Shown here one piece after another: positions 14,943 through 23,322 of a stretch of DNA of 64,000 bases. Numbering within the stretch: position 1 is the stretch's first letter; every line of letters starts with the position of its first letter. The notes under the pieces were generated by a model. It saw only the letters and a list, made by a program, of their open reading frames with translations. It was not told where the DNA came from and made no database searches. The stretch is from Oceanicaulis sp. HLUCCA04 (GTDB taxonomy: Bacteria; Pseudomonadota; Alphaproteobacteria; Caulobacterales; Maricaulaceae). Where the stretch lies: positions 30,458-94,457 of the forward strand of contig LJSH01000002.1 of NCBI GenBank assembly GCA_001314625.1. The letters are read 5' to 3'. The translations under genes and the position numbers were made by a program.

Positions 14943-16064
14943 CTAGCACATGGTGCCATTCCATTCGGCGCGCACATCATGGTCGCTCTCACCGCCAAGG
15001 CGGGCATCGCGCTCGGCGGCAAATCGCCCCTCGTCTAGACGCGACAGCGCCCAGACGGCCGCTCCGCGCACCAGAGCAGCCTCGTCATCGAGCCGGGCAA
15101 GCACCGCGTCCAGCGCATCCGCACCCGACCCATTGCCCAGCGCAATCAGCACGTTGCGCACAAATCGGTCGCGTCCGATACGCTTGACGGGCGACGCGGT
15201 GAAGAACGTGCGGAAGGCCGCATAATCAAGCCGGGAGAGCTCCGTGAGCAATGGCGCTTCCAGCTCCGCGCGCGGCTGAAACGCCATTTCGCCGGTTTGC
15301 GCGGCGAACTTGTTCCACGGGCACACCGCCAGACAGTCATCACAGCCATAGATGCGATTACCCATGGCGGCGCGAAATTCCGCCGGTATCGGGCCTTTGT
15401 GTTCGATCGTCAGATAGGAGATGCAACGGCGTGCATCGAGCTGGTAGGGCGCAGGGAATGCATGGGTCGGGCAGATATCAAGGCAGGCACGGCAGGTGCC
15501 GCAATGATCACTTTCCGGCGCGTCCGGCTCCAGCACAGCCTCGGTCAGCATGACACCCAGAAACAGCCAGCTGCCCCATTCACGGCTGACCAGATTGGTG
15601 TGCTTGCCCTGCCAGCCAAGGCCGGAACGCTGGGCAAGCGGCTTTTCCATCAGCGGCGCGGTGTCCACAAACACCTTCACCGCGTGGCCGGTCTCGCCAT
15701 GGAAGGCCCGCGCCATCTGTTTGAGGCGCTTCTTGATGAGGTCGTGATAGTCGCGATTGCGCGCATAGACCGAAACGACCGCCCTGGCGGTGTCCTTAAG
15801 GTCTTCAAGCGGGTCATGATCGGGCCCGTAATTGAGCCCCACAACTACCGCCGAGCGCGCCTGCGGCCACATCGCGGCGGGGTGAACGCGGCGCTCCAGC
15901 GTGTCTTCCATCCAGCCCATGGTGCCGTGATGGCCTGCCTCAATGAAGCGGCGAAGATGCGCGCCCGCCTCCCAGGGTTCGTCAGCCCGGGCGATGTGAA
16001 CGGCGTCAAATCCGGCCTCGCGGGCCAGCGCCCGTGCCTTTTGCGGCAGCATTGAAAGCGTCAT
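14943..16064 (-). CDS. queG: Epoxyqueuosine reductase QueG
   Basis: 373 residues. It reduces epoxyqueuosine to queuosine at tRNA position 34 with cobalamin and two [4Fe-4S] clusters. The cluster ligands are visible: CGTCRACLDICPTHAF (C-x2-C-x2-C-x3-CP), the lone Cys of ARRCISYLTIEHKG and YGCDDCLAVCPWN. The N-terminal half has the catalytic Asp in VFVDTAPLMEKPLA and the GLGWQGKHTNL word. A C-terminal HEAT-like tail (LVRGAAVWALSRL) is also typical. Start and upstream smr stop overlap by 4 bp, so queG follows mltA and smr in one leftward operon. Confidence 0.95.
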   Translation of the reverse strand: MTLSMLPQKARALAREAGFDAVHIARADEPWEAGAHLRRFIEAGHHGTMGWMEDTLERRVHPAAMWPQARSAVVVGLNYGPDHDPLEDLKDTARAVVSVYARNRDYHDLIKKRLKQMARAFHGETGHAVKVFVDTAPLMEKPLAQRSGLGWQGKHTNLVSREWGSWLFLGVMLTEAVLEPDAPESDHCGTCRACLDICPTHAFPAPYQLDARRCISYLTIEHKGPIPAEFRAAMGNRIYGCDDCLAVCPWNKFAAQTGEMAFQPRAELEAPLLTELSRLDYAAFRTFFTASPVKRIGRDRFVRNVLIALGNGSGADALDAVLARLDDEAALVRGAAVWALSRLDEGRFAAERDARLGGESDHDVRAEWNGTMC

Positions 16065-16624
16065 GCACGCAGCATGACATAGAACGCGCCCGCCCCGCCA
16101 TGGCGGGCATGGGCCGGTGCATACCCGCTGACCAGGACACCAAATTCCGGCTCTGCCAGCCAGAGCGGGACCGAGCGGCGCAAGACACCCGGAAGAGAGC
16201 GCTCATCAGGCTGCCAGGGCTCGAACCGGCGCGAATCCTCTGCCCGCGCGTTTGCGCCCTTGCCAGTGATGACCAGAATGGTGCGATGGCCTTTCATGGC
16301 CGCACGCGACAGAAAGGCCAGCAGCATCTGGCGGGCCCGCGCAGCCGTCTCGCCATGCAAATCTATGCGGGCATCAATCTCCACCCGCCCCCGGCGCACC
16401 TTGCGTTCAGCGCCGCGGTCAGCCGGCGTCCGGCCTGATACAGAACCGGTGTTGAGCGCCGGGACAGCGCCGCCGGTGGAGCGCTGGAACAGGGCTGAAA
16501 ATGTTTCATCGCCAATCTGCCGCGGTACGCGCGCCTCTCCAGCCGGCAAAGGCCGTGCCGTGCGGGCGACCTTGCGCCACAAGGCCCGCTCGTCAGGTGT
16601 CAGCGTTCGGCCCGGACCCGCCAT
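16061..16624 (-). CDS. Smr-domain protein
   Basis: 187 residues. A charged, probably disordered N-terminal half leads into an Smr (MutS2-related) domain from about residue 80: IDARIDLHGETAARARQMLLAFL, ILVITGKGANA, GVLRRSVPLWL and YAPAHARHGGAGAFYVMLR. The LHG and TGKG words are the hallmark. Free-standing Smr proteins are proposed DNA/RNA endonucleases; the exact role in alphaproteobacteria is not established. It lies between mltA (6-bp gap) and queG (4-bp overlap). Confidence 0.88.
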   Translation of the reverse strand: MAGPGRTLTPDERALWRKVARTARPLPAGEARVPRQIGDETFSALFQRSTGGAVPALNTGSVSGRTPADRGAERKVRRGRVEIDARIDLHGETAARARQMLLAFLSRAAMKGHRTILVITGKGANARAEDSRRFEPWQPDERSLPGVLRRSVPLWLAEPEFGVLVSGYAPAHARHGGAGAFYVMLRA

Positions 16625-16630
16625 TGCTAA

Positions 16631-17854
16631 TCAGGACACCGGGCCAAGCCGGCGCGCCAGACGGTTTGGCAAAAGCAGATGCCAGCGCGCGAAACTGTTC
16701 TGGCGTCCGGCAATCTGTCCGGCCTCATCACCCCAGCCAAAAAACAGATCCCCGCGCACCGGACCGGTGATGGCCCCGCCGGCATCCTGTGCAATGACCA
16801 GTCCGCCCCATGGTCCCTGGCCCGAAACCTCGCCTTGCACAAATACCGGAACGCCCCAGGCATGATAGGCCGGATCGACCGCCAGGCTGGCCATCGGTGT
16901 CAGGGGCACGCCCTGCGAGCCCACCGGGCCGGCCTCGGGATCGGGTATCTCCTGCATGTCGAAGAACACATAGCGCGGGTTTTCATTGAATAGCGGGGTC
17001 CAGGCGGCGGGTCCGTTCCGGTTGAGCCAGCTTTCGATATGGTCCTTGGAGGCTTGTCCGGGCGGCAATTCCCCCCGGTCCAGTAGCAGCCGTCCGATCG
17101 AGACATAAGGATGCCCGTTATGGGCGGCAAAGGCCGCCCTGCGCTGGCTGCCATCGTCAAACCTGAGGCGTCCGGAGCCTTGAATCTGCATGAAGAACAC
17201 GTCAACCGGCCGCCCCCAGGCGAGCGGCACGCCGATATTCATCGCCTCGATCTCGGCGCGCGGGCGGGCCGCGTCGGCGCCGCCCTGATGGGCGGTATCC
17301 AGCCCGGCAATAAGCTGGGACAAATCCCCGCGCGGCGTGGCGCCCGGCCGTGCCCGGATCGCCATGGAAAACTCGGTGTCCGGGTAGCGGCGCACATCGA
17401 CCATCGGCTCGTAATAGCCTGTCAGGCGGCCATCACCGCCAACAGCAACCGGCGTAAAGCGGGTTTCGAAAAACTGCCGCGCAGCGGGGGCATCCGGACT
17501 GGAAGCAATCAGTTGGAGCGCGTCCTCACAAACCGCGTGCCAGTCCCCCGCACGCCCGGCATAGGACGCCCGGTCGCTGAGCGCGCGGTCAGCCGGGCGG
17601 CGCAAAATCGCCTCGCAGCTGCGCCCGAAGGAGACCAGCGCTGCGCGCGCGTCATGCCTCTGCCAGCCATCGAGAGCGGCAAAGCCGGAGAGGGGACGCA
17701 GATCGAGAGAGGACGCTGCGGGCCGTTGATCCGGCACCGACGGGCCAGGCGAACCGGCGCAGGCCTGGATAAAACAGGCGCAGACAAGCGCAGCTAAAGC
17801 GTCAGGCCGGGCGAACCGCAGAAAGCTGCCAGTTGGGGTTATCGCTCGTGACAT
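16631..17854 (-). CDS. mltA: Membrane-bound lytic murein transglycosylase A
   Basis: 407 residues from the ATG at 17854. The N-terminal hydrophobic stretch ALAALVCACFIQACAG ends in a lipobox-like QAC, predicting a lipoprotein. The MltA domain follows (FFETRFTPVAVGGDGRLTGYYEPMVDVRRY, GVPLAWGRPVDVFFMQIQGSGRL), then the 3D domain with VFVQGEVSGQGPWGGLVIAQDAGGAITGPVRGDLFFGWG, which contains the conserved Asp residues. It cleaves glycan strands to 1,6-anhydro-muropeptides. The start lies 53 bp inside the upstream Tim44-domain gene; a TTG at 17863 is less likely because its Shine-Dalgarno spacing is too short. Confidence 0.92.
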   Translation of the reverse strand: MSRAITPTGSFLRFARPDALAALVCACFIQACAGSPGPSVPDQRPAASSLDLRPLSGFAALDGWQRHDARAALVSFGRSCEAILRRPADRALSDRASYAGRAGDWHAVCEDALQLIASSPDAPAARQFFETRFTPVAVGGDGRLTGYYEPMVDVRRYPDTEFSMAIRARPGATPRGDLSQLIAGLDTAHQGGADAARPRAEIEAMNIGVPLAWGRPVDVFFMQIQGSGRLRFDDGSQRRAAFAAHNGHPYVSIGRLLLDRGELPPGQASKDHIESWLNRNGPAAWTPLFNENPRYVFFDMQEIPDPEAGPVGSQGVPLTPMASLAVDPAYHAWGVPVFVQGEVSGQGPWGGLVIAQDAGGAITGPVRGDLFFGWGDEAGQIAGRQNSFARWHLLLPNRLARRLGPVS

Positions 17855-18485
17855 CGCGCTCAAAGCTCCAGATCTCGGCTACCGGGTGCAAGGCCGCGAT
17901 ATCGCCCGAAACCACACTGCCGTCGGCAGACCGGGTCTCATGGGCGATCTCGGCGACGAATCGCACCTTGATCTTGGCCTTGGGGCCGTTAAGGGAAGCT
18001 TCCTGCAGGCGCGCTTCCCTGATGCGGTCAATCTCTGTGGTCAGCACATCGCCGCGCTCTTCGCGCGCCGTGATGGCTTCGCGATAGGCGGTCATCACAC
18101 GCGGCGCGAGCAACGGCTCAAGCGCGGCGGTATCACCCTTGGCAAAGGCGTTGGCGATCATGGAGTAGGCTGCGCGCGCACCCTTGATGAACTCGTAGGC
18201 GTCAAAGGATGGATCCATCTGGGCAATCGCTTCGAGCCCGTCATAGGCACCCTCATCGACATCAACGGTGCTGAAAGAGGCCTGTTCACGAACCGGCGGC
18301 TCAGCTTGAAGGCCCTGTTCGCGCACGGGAATTGCGGTTTCGCGCGCACCGGCCTTTTCGGCCTCTTCACGCGCATGCTCCTCATGGGAACGTCCGACCG
18401 GACGGCCCAGCGCCATATAAAGGCGCACACCGATGAATACGGCGAGGCCAGCAAAAAAGAGTATCTGCAATAATTCCACGCGCAT
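17802..18485 (-). CDS. Tim44/TimA-domain membrane-anchored protein
   Basis: 227 residues. An N-terminal membrane helix (LLQILFFAGLAVFIGVRLYMALG) is followed by an acidic, low-complexity linker and a C-terminal Tim44-like domain from about 90: FDAYEFIKGARAAYSMIANAFAKGDTAALEPLLAPRVMTAYREAI, then VRFVAEIAHETR and AEIWSFERDV. Bacterial relatives (TimA) sit by secB and mltA in alphaproteobacteria, as here, and are the ancestors of mitochondrial Tim44. Function in bacteria is poorly defined. The start at 18485 fits family N-termini better than the ATG at 18494. It is divergent from secB. Confidence 0.85.
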   Translation of the reverse strand: MRVELLQILFFAGLAVFIGVRLYMALGRPVGRSHEEHAREEAEKAGARETAIPVREQGLQAEPPVREQASFSTVDVDEGAYDGLEAIAQMDPSFDAYEFIKGARAAYSMIANAFAKGDTAALEPLLAPRVMTAYREAITAREERGDVLTTEIDRIREARLQEASLNGPKAKIKVRFVAEIAHETRSADGSVVSGDIAALHPVAEIWSFERDVTSDNPNWQLSAVRPA

Positions 18486-18704
18486 GCACCTCATGGCCGT
18501 CCGCCGGCTGGCGGATAAACTGCCGTCCCTGTCTATCCATATAGGCCGTCAGGGCGTTCAGGTCAGCCCGCACAATGCAGGCTGACGCCAGACCAGCCGC
18601 GCCAGAGCTGCAACTTGCCCGCTGGGCCCCGGCATGCTAACCGCCGACACCTTGCACGGGAAGCGCGCCTGATAGCGGCCCGCCCACAGGAGTTTATACC
18701 CGAT

Positions 18705-19208
18705 ATGGCTGACACCCCGAACACGCCCGACCAGAATGCCAATCCGGCCAGCGCACCCAGCGTGCGCATTCTCGGCCAGTATGTGAAGGACCACTCCTTC
18801 GAAAATCCAGGCGCTCCGGAAACCCTGCGCGGCAACGCCGCGCAGCCCAATATTGATCTGGGAATCGATGTTCGCGTGCGGGCTCTGGACGGCGAAACCT
18901 TCGAGGTGGAGCTGCTGCTGTCAGCCAAGGCCCTGCGCGAAAACACGACCCTGTTTGTCTGCGAGCTGAGCTATGCGGGCCTGTTCCAGATCCGCGGCAT
19001 GGACGAGCAGGCGCGCGAAGCCTTCCTGCTGGTCGAAGCGCCGCGCCTGACCTTCCCCTTCGCCCGCCAGATCGTCGCCAACTCCACCCAGGAAGGCGGT
19101 TTCCCGCCTCTGATGCTGGAGCCGGTCGATTTCGCCGCCCTTTATCGCCAGCAGCTGGCCCAGCGGGCACAAGGCGGCAGCGTCAACCCGCCGGCAGGCA
19201 ACGCCTAG
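18705..19208 (+). CDS. secB: Protein-export chaperone SecB
   Basis: 167 residues. SecB family signatures: VRILGQYVKDHSFENPGAP near the N-terminus, IDLGIDVRVRAL, LFVCELSYAGLFQI and the near-invariant FPFARQIVANSTQEGGFPPLMLEPVDFAALY. It keeps preproteins unfolded and hands them to SecA. The ATG at 18705 has CAGGAG 10 bp upstream. It is the only rightward gene left of the origin between timA and hemE, facing convergently toward dnaQ with a 36-bp gap. Confidence 0.97.
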   Translation: MADTPNTPDQNANPASAPSVRILGQYVKDHSFENPGAPETLRGNAAQPNIDLGIDVRVRALDGETFEVELLLSAKALRENTTLFVCELSYAGLFQIRGMDEQAREAFLLVEAPRLTFPFARQIVANSTQEGGFPPLMLEPVDFAALYRQQLAQRAQGGSVNPPAGNA

Positions 19209-19244
19209 GCGCCATCAGCGTCAAAGCTTGAGCGTAGACCCGGT

Positions 19245-19931
19245 CTAGACTCCGAAGTTTTTCCAGACCCGGTCATCGCCCATTTCAGCGACGAAGGCCG
19301 CATGACGGGCCCGCTCGTCCCCGGTGCTGGCCGGCGCAAGCGGTCTGGGGCGCTGCGGACGTGGCGTGTAGCGCACGGTCCTGTCCGCGCCTTCCAGCCC
19401 GGAAAGGTCAAGCGCGCGCGTGCGCCCGCCATTGAGCTCAAGGTAAACCTCGGCCAGCAAATAGGCATCGATCAGCGCGCCGTGCTTGGTCCGGCTTTCC
19501 AGCGAGATGTCGAAACGCTTGCACAAGGCGTTGAGGTTGGCCGGTGAACCGGGAAAACGCTCGCGCGCCATCTCGGCCGTGTCCTTGAAACGGTTGTCCG
19601 GGTAGGGCTGCAGGCCTGCGCGGGTGAGCTCCATATTGATGAAGCTCCGGTCAAAGGGCGCGTTGTGCGCCACCATCACATCATCGCCGACAAAGGCGAG
19701 AAACGCGTCCGCCACCTCTTCAAATCGCGGCTTGTCACGCAGCATTTCGCGGGTATGGCCGGTAATGGCGGTCACTTCGGCCGGGATATCGCGGTCCGGA
19801 TTGATCAGGGCATGAAATTCACACCCCGTCGCGATCATGTTGACGACCTCGACGCAGCCCAGCTCGGTGATCCGGTCCCCCTCCAGCGGGTAGAGCCCGG
19901 TCGTTTCGGTATCGAATATGATCTCTCTCAT
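19245..19931 (-). CDS. dnaQ: DNA polymerase III epsilon subunit (3'-5' proofreading exonuclease)
   Basis: 228 residues. ExoI motif IIFDTETTGL (residues 4-13) with the catalytic Asp/Glu, ExoII VMVAHNAPFDRSFINME, and ExoIII-epsilon KHGALIDAYLLAEVYLELNGG with its His and Asp. A short tail carries the polymerase-binding region. It is the last gene in a tight leftward run maf-aroE-coaE-dnaQ, each overlapping the next by 4 bp, consistent with a single transcript leading away from the origin. Confidence 0.96.
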   Translation of the reverse strand: MREIIFDTETTGLYPLEGDRITELGCVEVVNMIATGCEFHALINPDRDIPAEVTAITGHTREMLRDKPRFEEVADAFLAFVGDDVMVAHNAPFDRSFINMELTRAGLQPYPDNRFKDTAEMARERFPGSPANLNALCKRFDISLESRTKHGALIDAYLLAEVYLELNGGRTRALDLSGLEGADRTVRYTPRPQRPRPLAPASTGDERARHAAFVAEMGDDRVWKNFGV

Positions 19932-20536
19932 AGGGCCTGATTGTGCGATTGTTTGCGCAAATCTTCCAGAATGGCGCGCACCTGCCGCCGGGCATCGTCC
20001 ACACTTTTCGAGGTGTCCACGACATAATCGCCGCGCTCGCGCTTGAGAGCATCGGGCGTCTGGCGCGACAGGATCATGTCGAGCTTGTCCTCGTGCATCC
20101 CGTCGCGGGCCAGCACACGCTCACGCTGGATGTCTGCCGGTGCCGAAACGACAACGATGACATCGACATGTCCCTCCATGCCCGTCTCGAACAATAAGGG
20201 GATGTCAAACAGCACACACCACGCACCGTCTTTATCCGCCCTCTCCAGAAAGGCCGCGCGCCGCGCCGCAACCAGCGGGTGAACGATGGATTCCAGCTTC
20301 GCAAAATCTTCCGGATGAGTGTTCAGGTGATTGCTCAGCGCGCCCCGGTCGACCTGCCCGTCCACAACCGCATCGGCAAAGACCTCCCGCAAAAGCGGCA
20401 CGGCCTCACCGCCCGGCGCATACATCTGCGCCACCGCTGCATCAGCATCAAACACCGGAACGCCTTCCTGCGCGAACAGGCTGGCGGTCGTGCTCTTGCC
20501 CATGCCGATTGAACCGGTCAGCCCGATTGTGATCAT
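19928..20536 (-). CDS. coaE: Dephospho-CoA kinase
   Basis: 202 residues. P-loop IGLTGSIGMGKST (residues 3-15), then FDADAAVAQMYAPGG with the substrate-binding Asp, and LFDIPLLFETGMEGHVD, all diagnostic of CoaE. It phosphorylates the 3'-hydroxyl of dephospho-CoA in the last step of coenzyme A synthesis. It overlaps dnaQ and aroE by 4 bp each. Length and motifs are normal. Confidence 0.95.
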   Translation of the reverse strand: MITIGLTGSIGMGKSTTASLFAQEGVPVFDADAAVAQMYAPGGEAVPLLREVFADAVVDGQVDRGALSNHLNTHPEDFAKLESIVHPLVAARRAAFLERADKDGAWCVLFDIPLLFETGMEGHVDVIVVVSAPADIQRERVLARDGMHEDKLDMILSRQTPDALKRERGDYVVDTSKSVDDARRQVRAILEDLRKQSHNQAL

Positions 20537-21369
20537 CGCCGTGCCTCCAGGGCCGCCTCGAGCAGATCGCGCACCGCAACGCTATCGGGCGGCGGAGTGC
20601 CGAAAAAGGCTTCAAAGGCAGGCGGGGCCTGCCCGATCAGCATGGACAGCCCGTCCACCGCCCTGAGGCCCGCAGACCGCGCAGCCGCAAGCAGCGGCGT
20701 CTCCAACGGCGTGTAGACCATGTCAAACACCGCCGCATTGCTGGCAACGCCCGAGAGGGACAAGGTGAGCGGCGGCTGACCGGCCAGGCCGAGACTGGTG
20801 GCATTGATGACGAGGCTGGCATCTTCCAACGCGCGGTCAGCCTCTTCCAAGGTGAATATGTCTGCCTTGCAGCCCAGCGCCGCCGCGAGCGTCCGGGCGC
20901 GGTCAGGACTGCGATTGACGATCCGCACCGGAACGCCAGCCTGTCTGAGAACATACAGTGCAGCACGCGCGGCGCCGCCTGCGCCGATAAGAACGGCCGC
21001 ACGCTCACCGCCCTGCCAGCCCGCCTCGTCCAGTGCAGCCTGCACGCCGGTAATATCACTATTGTCAGCGATCATTTTGCCGCCGCCAAACACCAGTATA
21101 TTCGCCGCGCCAACGGTTTTTGCCGCCGCACTCGCCTCGTCAGCCAGTGTCAGCGCGGCTTCCTTGTGGGGCAAGGTTATGTTGACGCCCGAATAGCCAT
21201 CCTCGCTCAGCCGGGCGATGCACGCTTTGAGCCCTTCGGGCGGTGCCGGGATGCGTTCATAGGATCCGCGCATCCCGGCAGCTTCAAGCCAGGCCTCCAT
21301 CATCAACGGTGACAGCGAATGCGCGACGGGCCAGCCGATAACCCCTGCCCTGACGGATCTTCCGGTCAC
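20533..21369 (-). CDS. aroE: Shikimate dehydrogenase
   Basis: 278 residues. Substrate-binding SLSPLMMEAWLEAAGM near the N-terminus, catalytic Lys in GVNITLPHKEAAL, the DNSDITG word, and NADP-binding LIGAGGAARAALYVL with NRSPDRA after beta-2. It reduces 3-dehydroshikimate in aromatic amino acid synthesis. It belongs to the maf-aroE-coaE-dnaQ chain with 4-bp overlaps at each end. Confidence 0.95.
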   Translation of the reverse strand: MTGRSVRAGVIGWPVAHSLSPLMMEAWLEAAGMRGSYERIPAPPEGLKACIARLSEDGYSGVNITLPHKEAALTLADEASAAAKTVGAANILVFGGGKMIADNSDITGVQAALDEAGWQGGERAAVLIGAGGAARAALYVLRQAGVPVRIVNRSPDRARTLAAALGCKADIFTLEEADRALEDASLVINATSLGLAGQPPLTLSLSGVASNAAVFDMVYTPLETPLLAAARSAGLRAVDGLSMLIGQAPPAFEAFFGTPPPDSVAVRDLLEAALEARR

Positions 21370-21953
21370 GCTGGTAACACGCCATGCGTTCTGAGCGCGG
21401 CCAGCAAAGGCAGCAGCGGCAAGCCGAGGACGGCAAAAAAATCGCCCTCAACCGCTTCGAAAAGCTGCGCACCCAGCCCTTCATAGGCATATCCGCCAAC
21501 GCCTGCGGTCAGGATCGATCCTGCCTCCTCCATATACCGGTCCAGAAACGCATCGGAAAACGCCCTTACCCGCATGACGCAGCGGCTCTGGTGCTGCCAG
21601 ACAATCTTACCGTGCAGTGCCAGCACAAGCCCGCCAACAAGAGCATGGGTCTGGCCACGCAGCATGAGCAGGCGCGCGCGTGCCTCGGTGTGGTCGCGGG
21701 ACTTGTCATAGGCGCGGCCATCGAATTCCAGCACCTGATCGGCGCCCAGGACCAGCTTGGCGGGATGGCGCGGGGAAACAGCCAGCGCTTTCTGAGCTGC
21801 CAGTTCCAGAGCCAGCTCGGCCGGCGTGCCGCCAAACCCCGCCTTGACGGCGCCCTCGTCTATATCAGCCGGATCAATGTCGAACGGCACGGCAGCCTTG
21901 GCGAGAATCGACCGGCGCGATGCCGAGCCCGATGCCAGTACGAGCTTCGTCAT
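21366..21953 (-). CDS. maf: Maf-family nucleoside triphosphate pyrophosphatase
   Basis: 195 residues. N-terminal LVLASGSASRRSILAKAAVPFDI is the Maf signature loop; KLVLGADQVLEFDGRAYDKSRDHTEARARLLMLRGQTH carries the catalytic Asp and Lys. Maf proteins hydrolyse non-canonical or methylated NTPs and are linked to septum control. The gene starts 10 bp after the ppsR stop and overlaps aroE by 4 bp. Which of the two bacterial Maf subfamilies it belongs to was not resolved. Confidence 0.94.
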   Translation of the reverse strand: MTKLVLASGSASRRSILAKAAVPFDIDPADIDEGAVKAGFGGTPAELALELAAQKALAVSPRHPAKLVLGADQVLEFDGRAYDKSRDHTEARARLLMLRGQTHALVGGLVLALHGKIVWQHQSRCVMRVRAFSDAFLDRYMEEAGSILTAGVGGYAYEGLGAQLFEAVEGDFFAVLGLPLLPLLAALRTHGVLPA

Positions 21954-21963
21954 GACGTCCCCC

Positions 21964-22806
21964 TCAAAGCTCGCCGCGATGTTCGGTCAGAAGATTGATG
22001 ATCTTGGCGGCGGTCTCTTCGATGGAGCGCCGCGTGACATCAATCGTTGGCAGATTGTGGCGTGCATACAGGCGCTTGGCGAAGATCAGCTCATCCTTGA
22101 CGGCGGTCTCGTCGATATAGTCGGTCGAACGGTCTTCATTGAGGTTCAACAGGCGGTTCCGGCGGATCTGGACGATGCGCTCGGGGGTGGCGTAAAGCCC
22201 GACAATGACAGGCTTTTTCAGATTGAACAGATTGGGCGGCAGCGGCGTTCCAGGCACCAGAGGAATGTTCGCCGCGCGGACGCCGCGATTGCCCAGATAG
22301 ATGGAGGTCGGCGTTTTTGACGTCCGGCTGATACCCAGAAGAATGACATCCGCGCTCGCCAGATCGTCGCCCTGGCCGTCATCGTGCGCCATGCAGTAAT
22401 TCATCGCCTCGATCCGGCGATAATAATCGGCATCGAGCGTACGCTGCGCGCCGGCGCGCCCGGTCATGGGTGCCCCCAGATAGGCCGACAGCGTGGTCTC
22501 GACCGGATCAAGAACTGCAATGGCGGGCATGCCGAGCTCTGCGCAACGGTTTTCCAGCGTTTCGCGCAAATCAGGATTGACGACCGTATACACCACGATA
22601 CCGGGAAAGGACGCGACATGATCCAGCGCCCGGTCCATCTGGCGCGGGGAGCGCACCAGGGCAAATAAATGCTCGATGGGCTGGCCGCGCTCGAACTGGG
22701 CGGCAGACGCACGCATCACGCCCATCAGGGTTTCGCCTGTCGAATCCGATATCATGTGAACATGAAAATACGTCTTCATGTCCGGCAAACGCGCAGAACT
22801 CGCCAT
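21964..22806 (-). CDS. ppsR: PEP synthase/PPDK regulatory kinase-pyrophosphorylase (PPSR, DUF299)
   Basis: 280 residues. Family words: FHVHMISDSTGETLMGVMRA, the P-loop-like LLGISRTSKTPTSIYLGNRG, and AANIPLVPGTPLPPNLF; the tail DVTRRSIEETAAKIINLL is also standard. PPSR proteins use ADP to phosphorylate, and phosphate to dephosphorylate, a threonine of PEP synthase or pyruvate phosphate dikinase. A purine-rich AAAGAAG precedes the ATG at 22806; an ATG at 22779 is possible. This is the first gene left of the origin, as its Caulobacter counterpart CC_0001 is, to my recollection. Confidence 0.93.
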   Translation of the reverse strand: MASSARLPDMKTYFHVHMISDSTGETLMGVMRASAAQFERGQPIEHLFALVRSPRQMDRALDHVASFPGIVVYTVVNPDLRETLENRCAELGMPAIAVLDPVETTLSAYLGAPMTGRAGAQRTLDADYYRRIEAMNYCMAHDDGQGDDLASADVILLGISRTSKTPTSIYLGNRGVRAANIPLVPGTPLPPNLFNLKKPVIVGLYATPERIVQIRRNRLLNLNEDRSTDYIDETAVKDELIFAKRLYARHNLPTIDVTRRSIEETAAKIINLLTEHRGEL

Positions 22807-23075
22807 GTCTTCTTTCAGGATATCCCGGCCATAATTGGCCTGCCCAACGGATAGACCGTTCTGCCCGCCCTGTGAACAACATGTCGGCAAGCCGGCCAGA
22901 CTATCCCCGCTAACAGCCCCACCGGGCGGTATGCGGCCAGATCATCAGACCTGCCCACATTGTAGCCCCGCTGATCCCCGGATGGCGCTCACGATGCGGC
23001 GCAAATCCGGCGCGATGTGCATTATGCCCGGCGATAGCTGGCCCATTTTAGCGGCAAGGCCGTCCAGCCAATATT

Positions 23076-23090
23076 TTAACCATTTGTTAA
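23076..23090. promoter_or_regulatory. CtrA binding site in oriC
   Basis: TTAACCATTTGTTAA is an exact TTAA-N7-TTAA full site, and its left half extends to the favoured TTAACC. A second, imperfect site TGAA-N7-TTAA follows at 23097-23111. In Caulobacter CtrA binds such sites in Cori and blocks initiation in swarmer cells. The sites sit inside the A+T-rich tract expected to melt. Confidence 0.85.
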
Positions 23091-23201
23091 AAGGTATGAA
23101 TTTTGAGTTAACCGCGCAGTTCACACTTCGGCATCAGCAGATCTGAAAAACCTGTTTCCACAGGCTGTGAACTGAACGGATAAAAGGGTAATCAGACCGG
23201 G

Positions 23202-23210
23202 TTATCCACC
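23202..23210 (+). promoter_or_regulatory. DnaA box
   Basis: TTATCCACC matches the DnaA consensus TTATCCACA at 8 of 9 positions. It lies about 110 bp from the CtrA site and close to the A+T-rich tract at 23232-23262. Other candidates in the region are weaker. Confidence 0.7.
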
Positions 23211-23322
23211 CTATCGGCAGCCCTACGACTCCACTCTTTCAAGATTCTCTTTTTTAAAGAGCTCACAGAAGAGGTGGGAAATCCGGCAAAGCCCGGCTCC
23301 TGCGCAACAGGACATCGCGTTC

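Larger units (their letters stand above)
22807..23322. other. oriC: Chromosomal replication origin (oriC) region, Cori-like
   Basis: This 516-bp gap between divergent ppsR and hemE holds no credible gene. It contains an exact CtrA box (23076-23090) and a degenerate one (23097-23111), a DnaA box TTATCCACc (23202-23210), weaker DnaA-like words (GTTTCCACA at 23154, TGTGAACAA at 22871), two GANTC methylation sites (23227, 23243) and two A+T-rich tracts (23069-23112, 23232-23262), the second with hairpin CTCTTT/AAAGAG. Caulobacter's Cori lies next to hemE with the same element types, and flanking genes point outward. The exact unwinding site is not determined. Confidence 0.88.
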
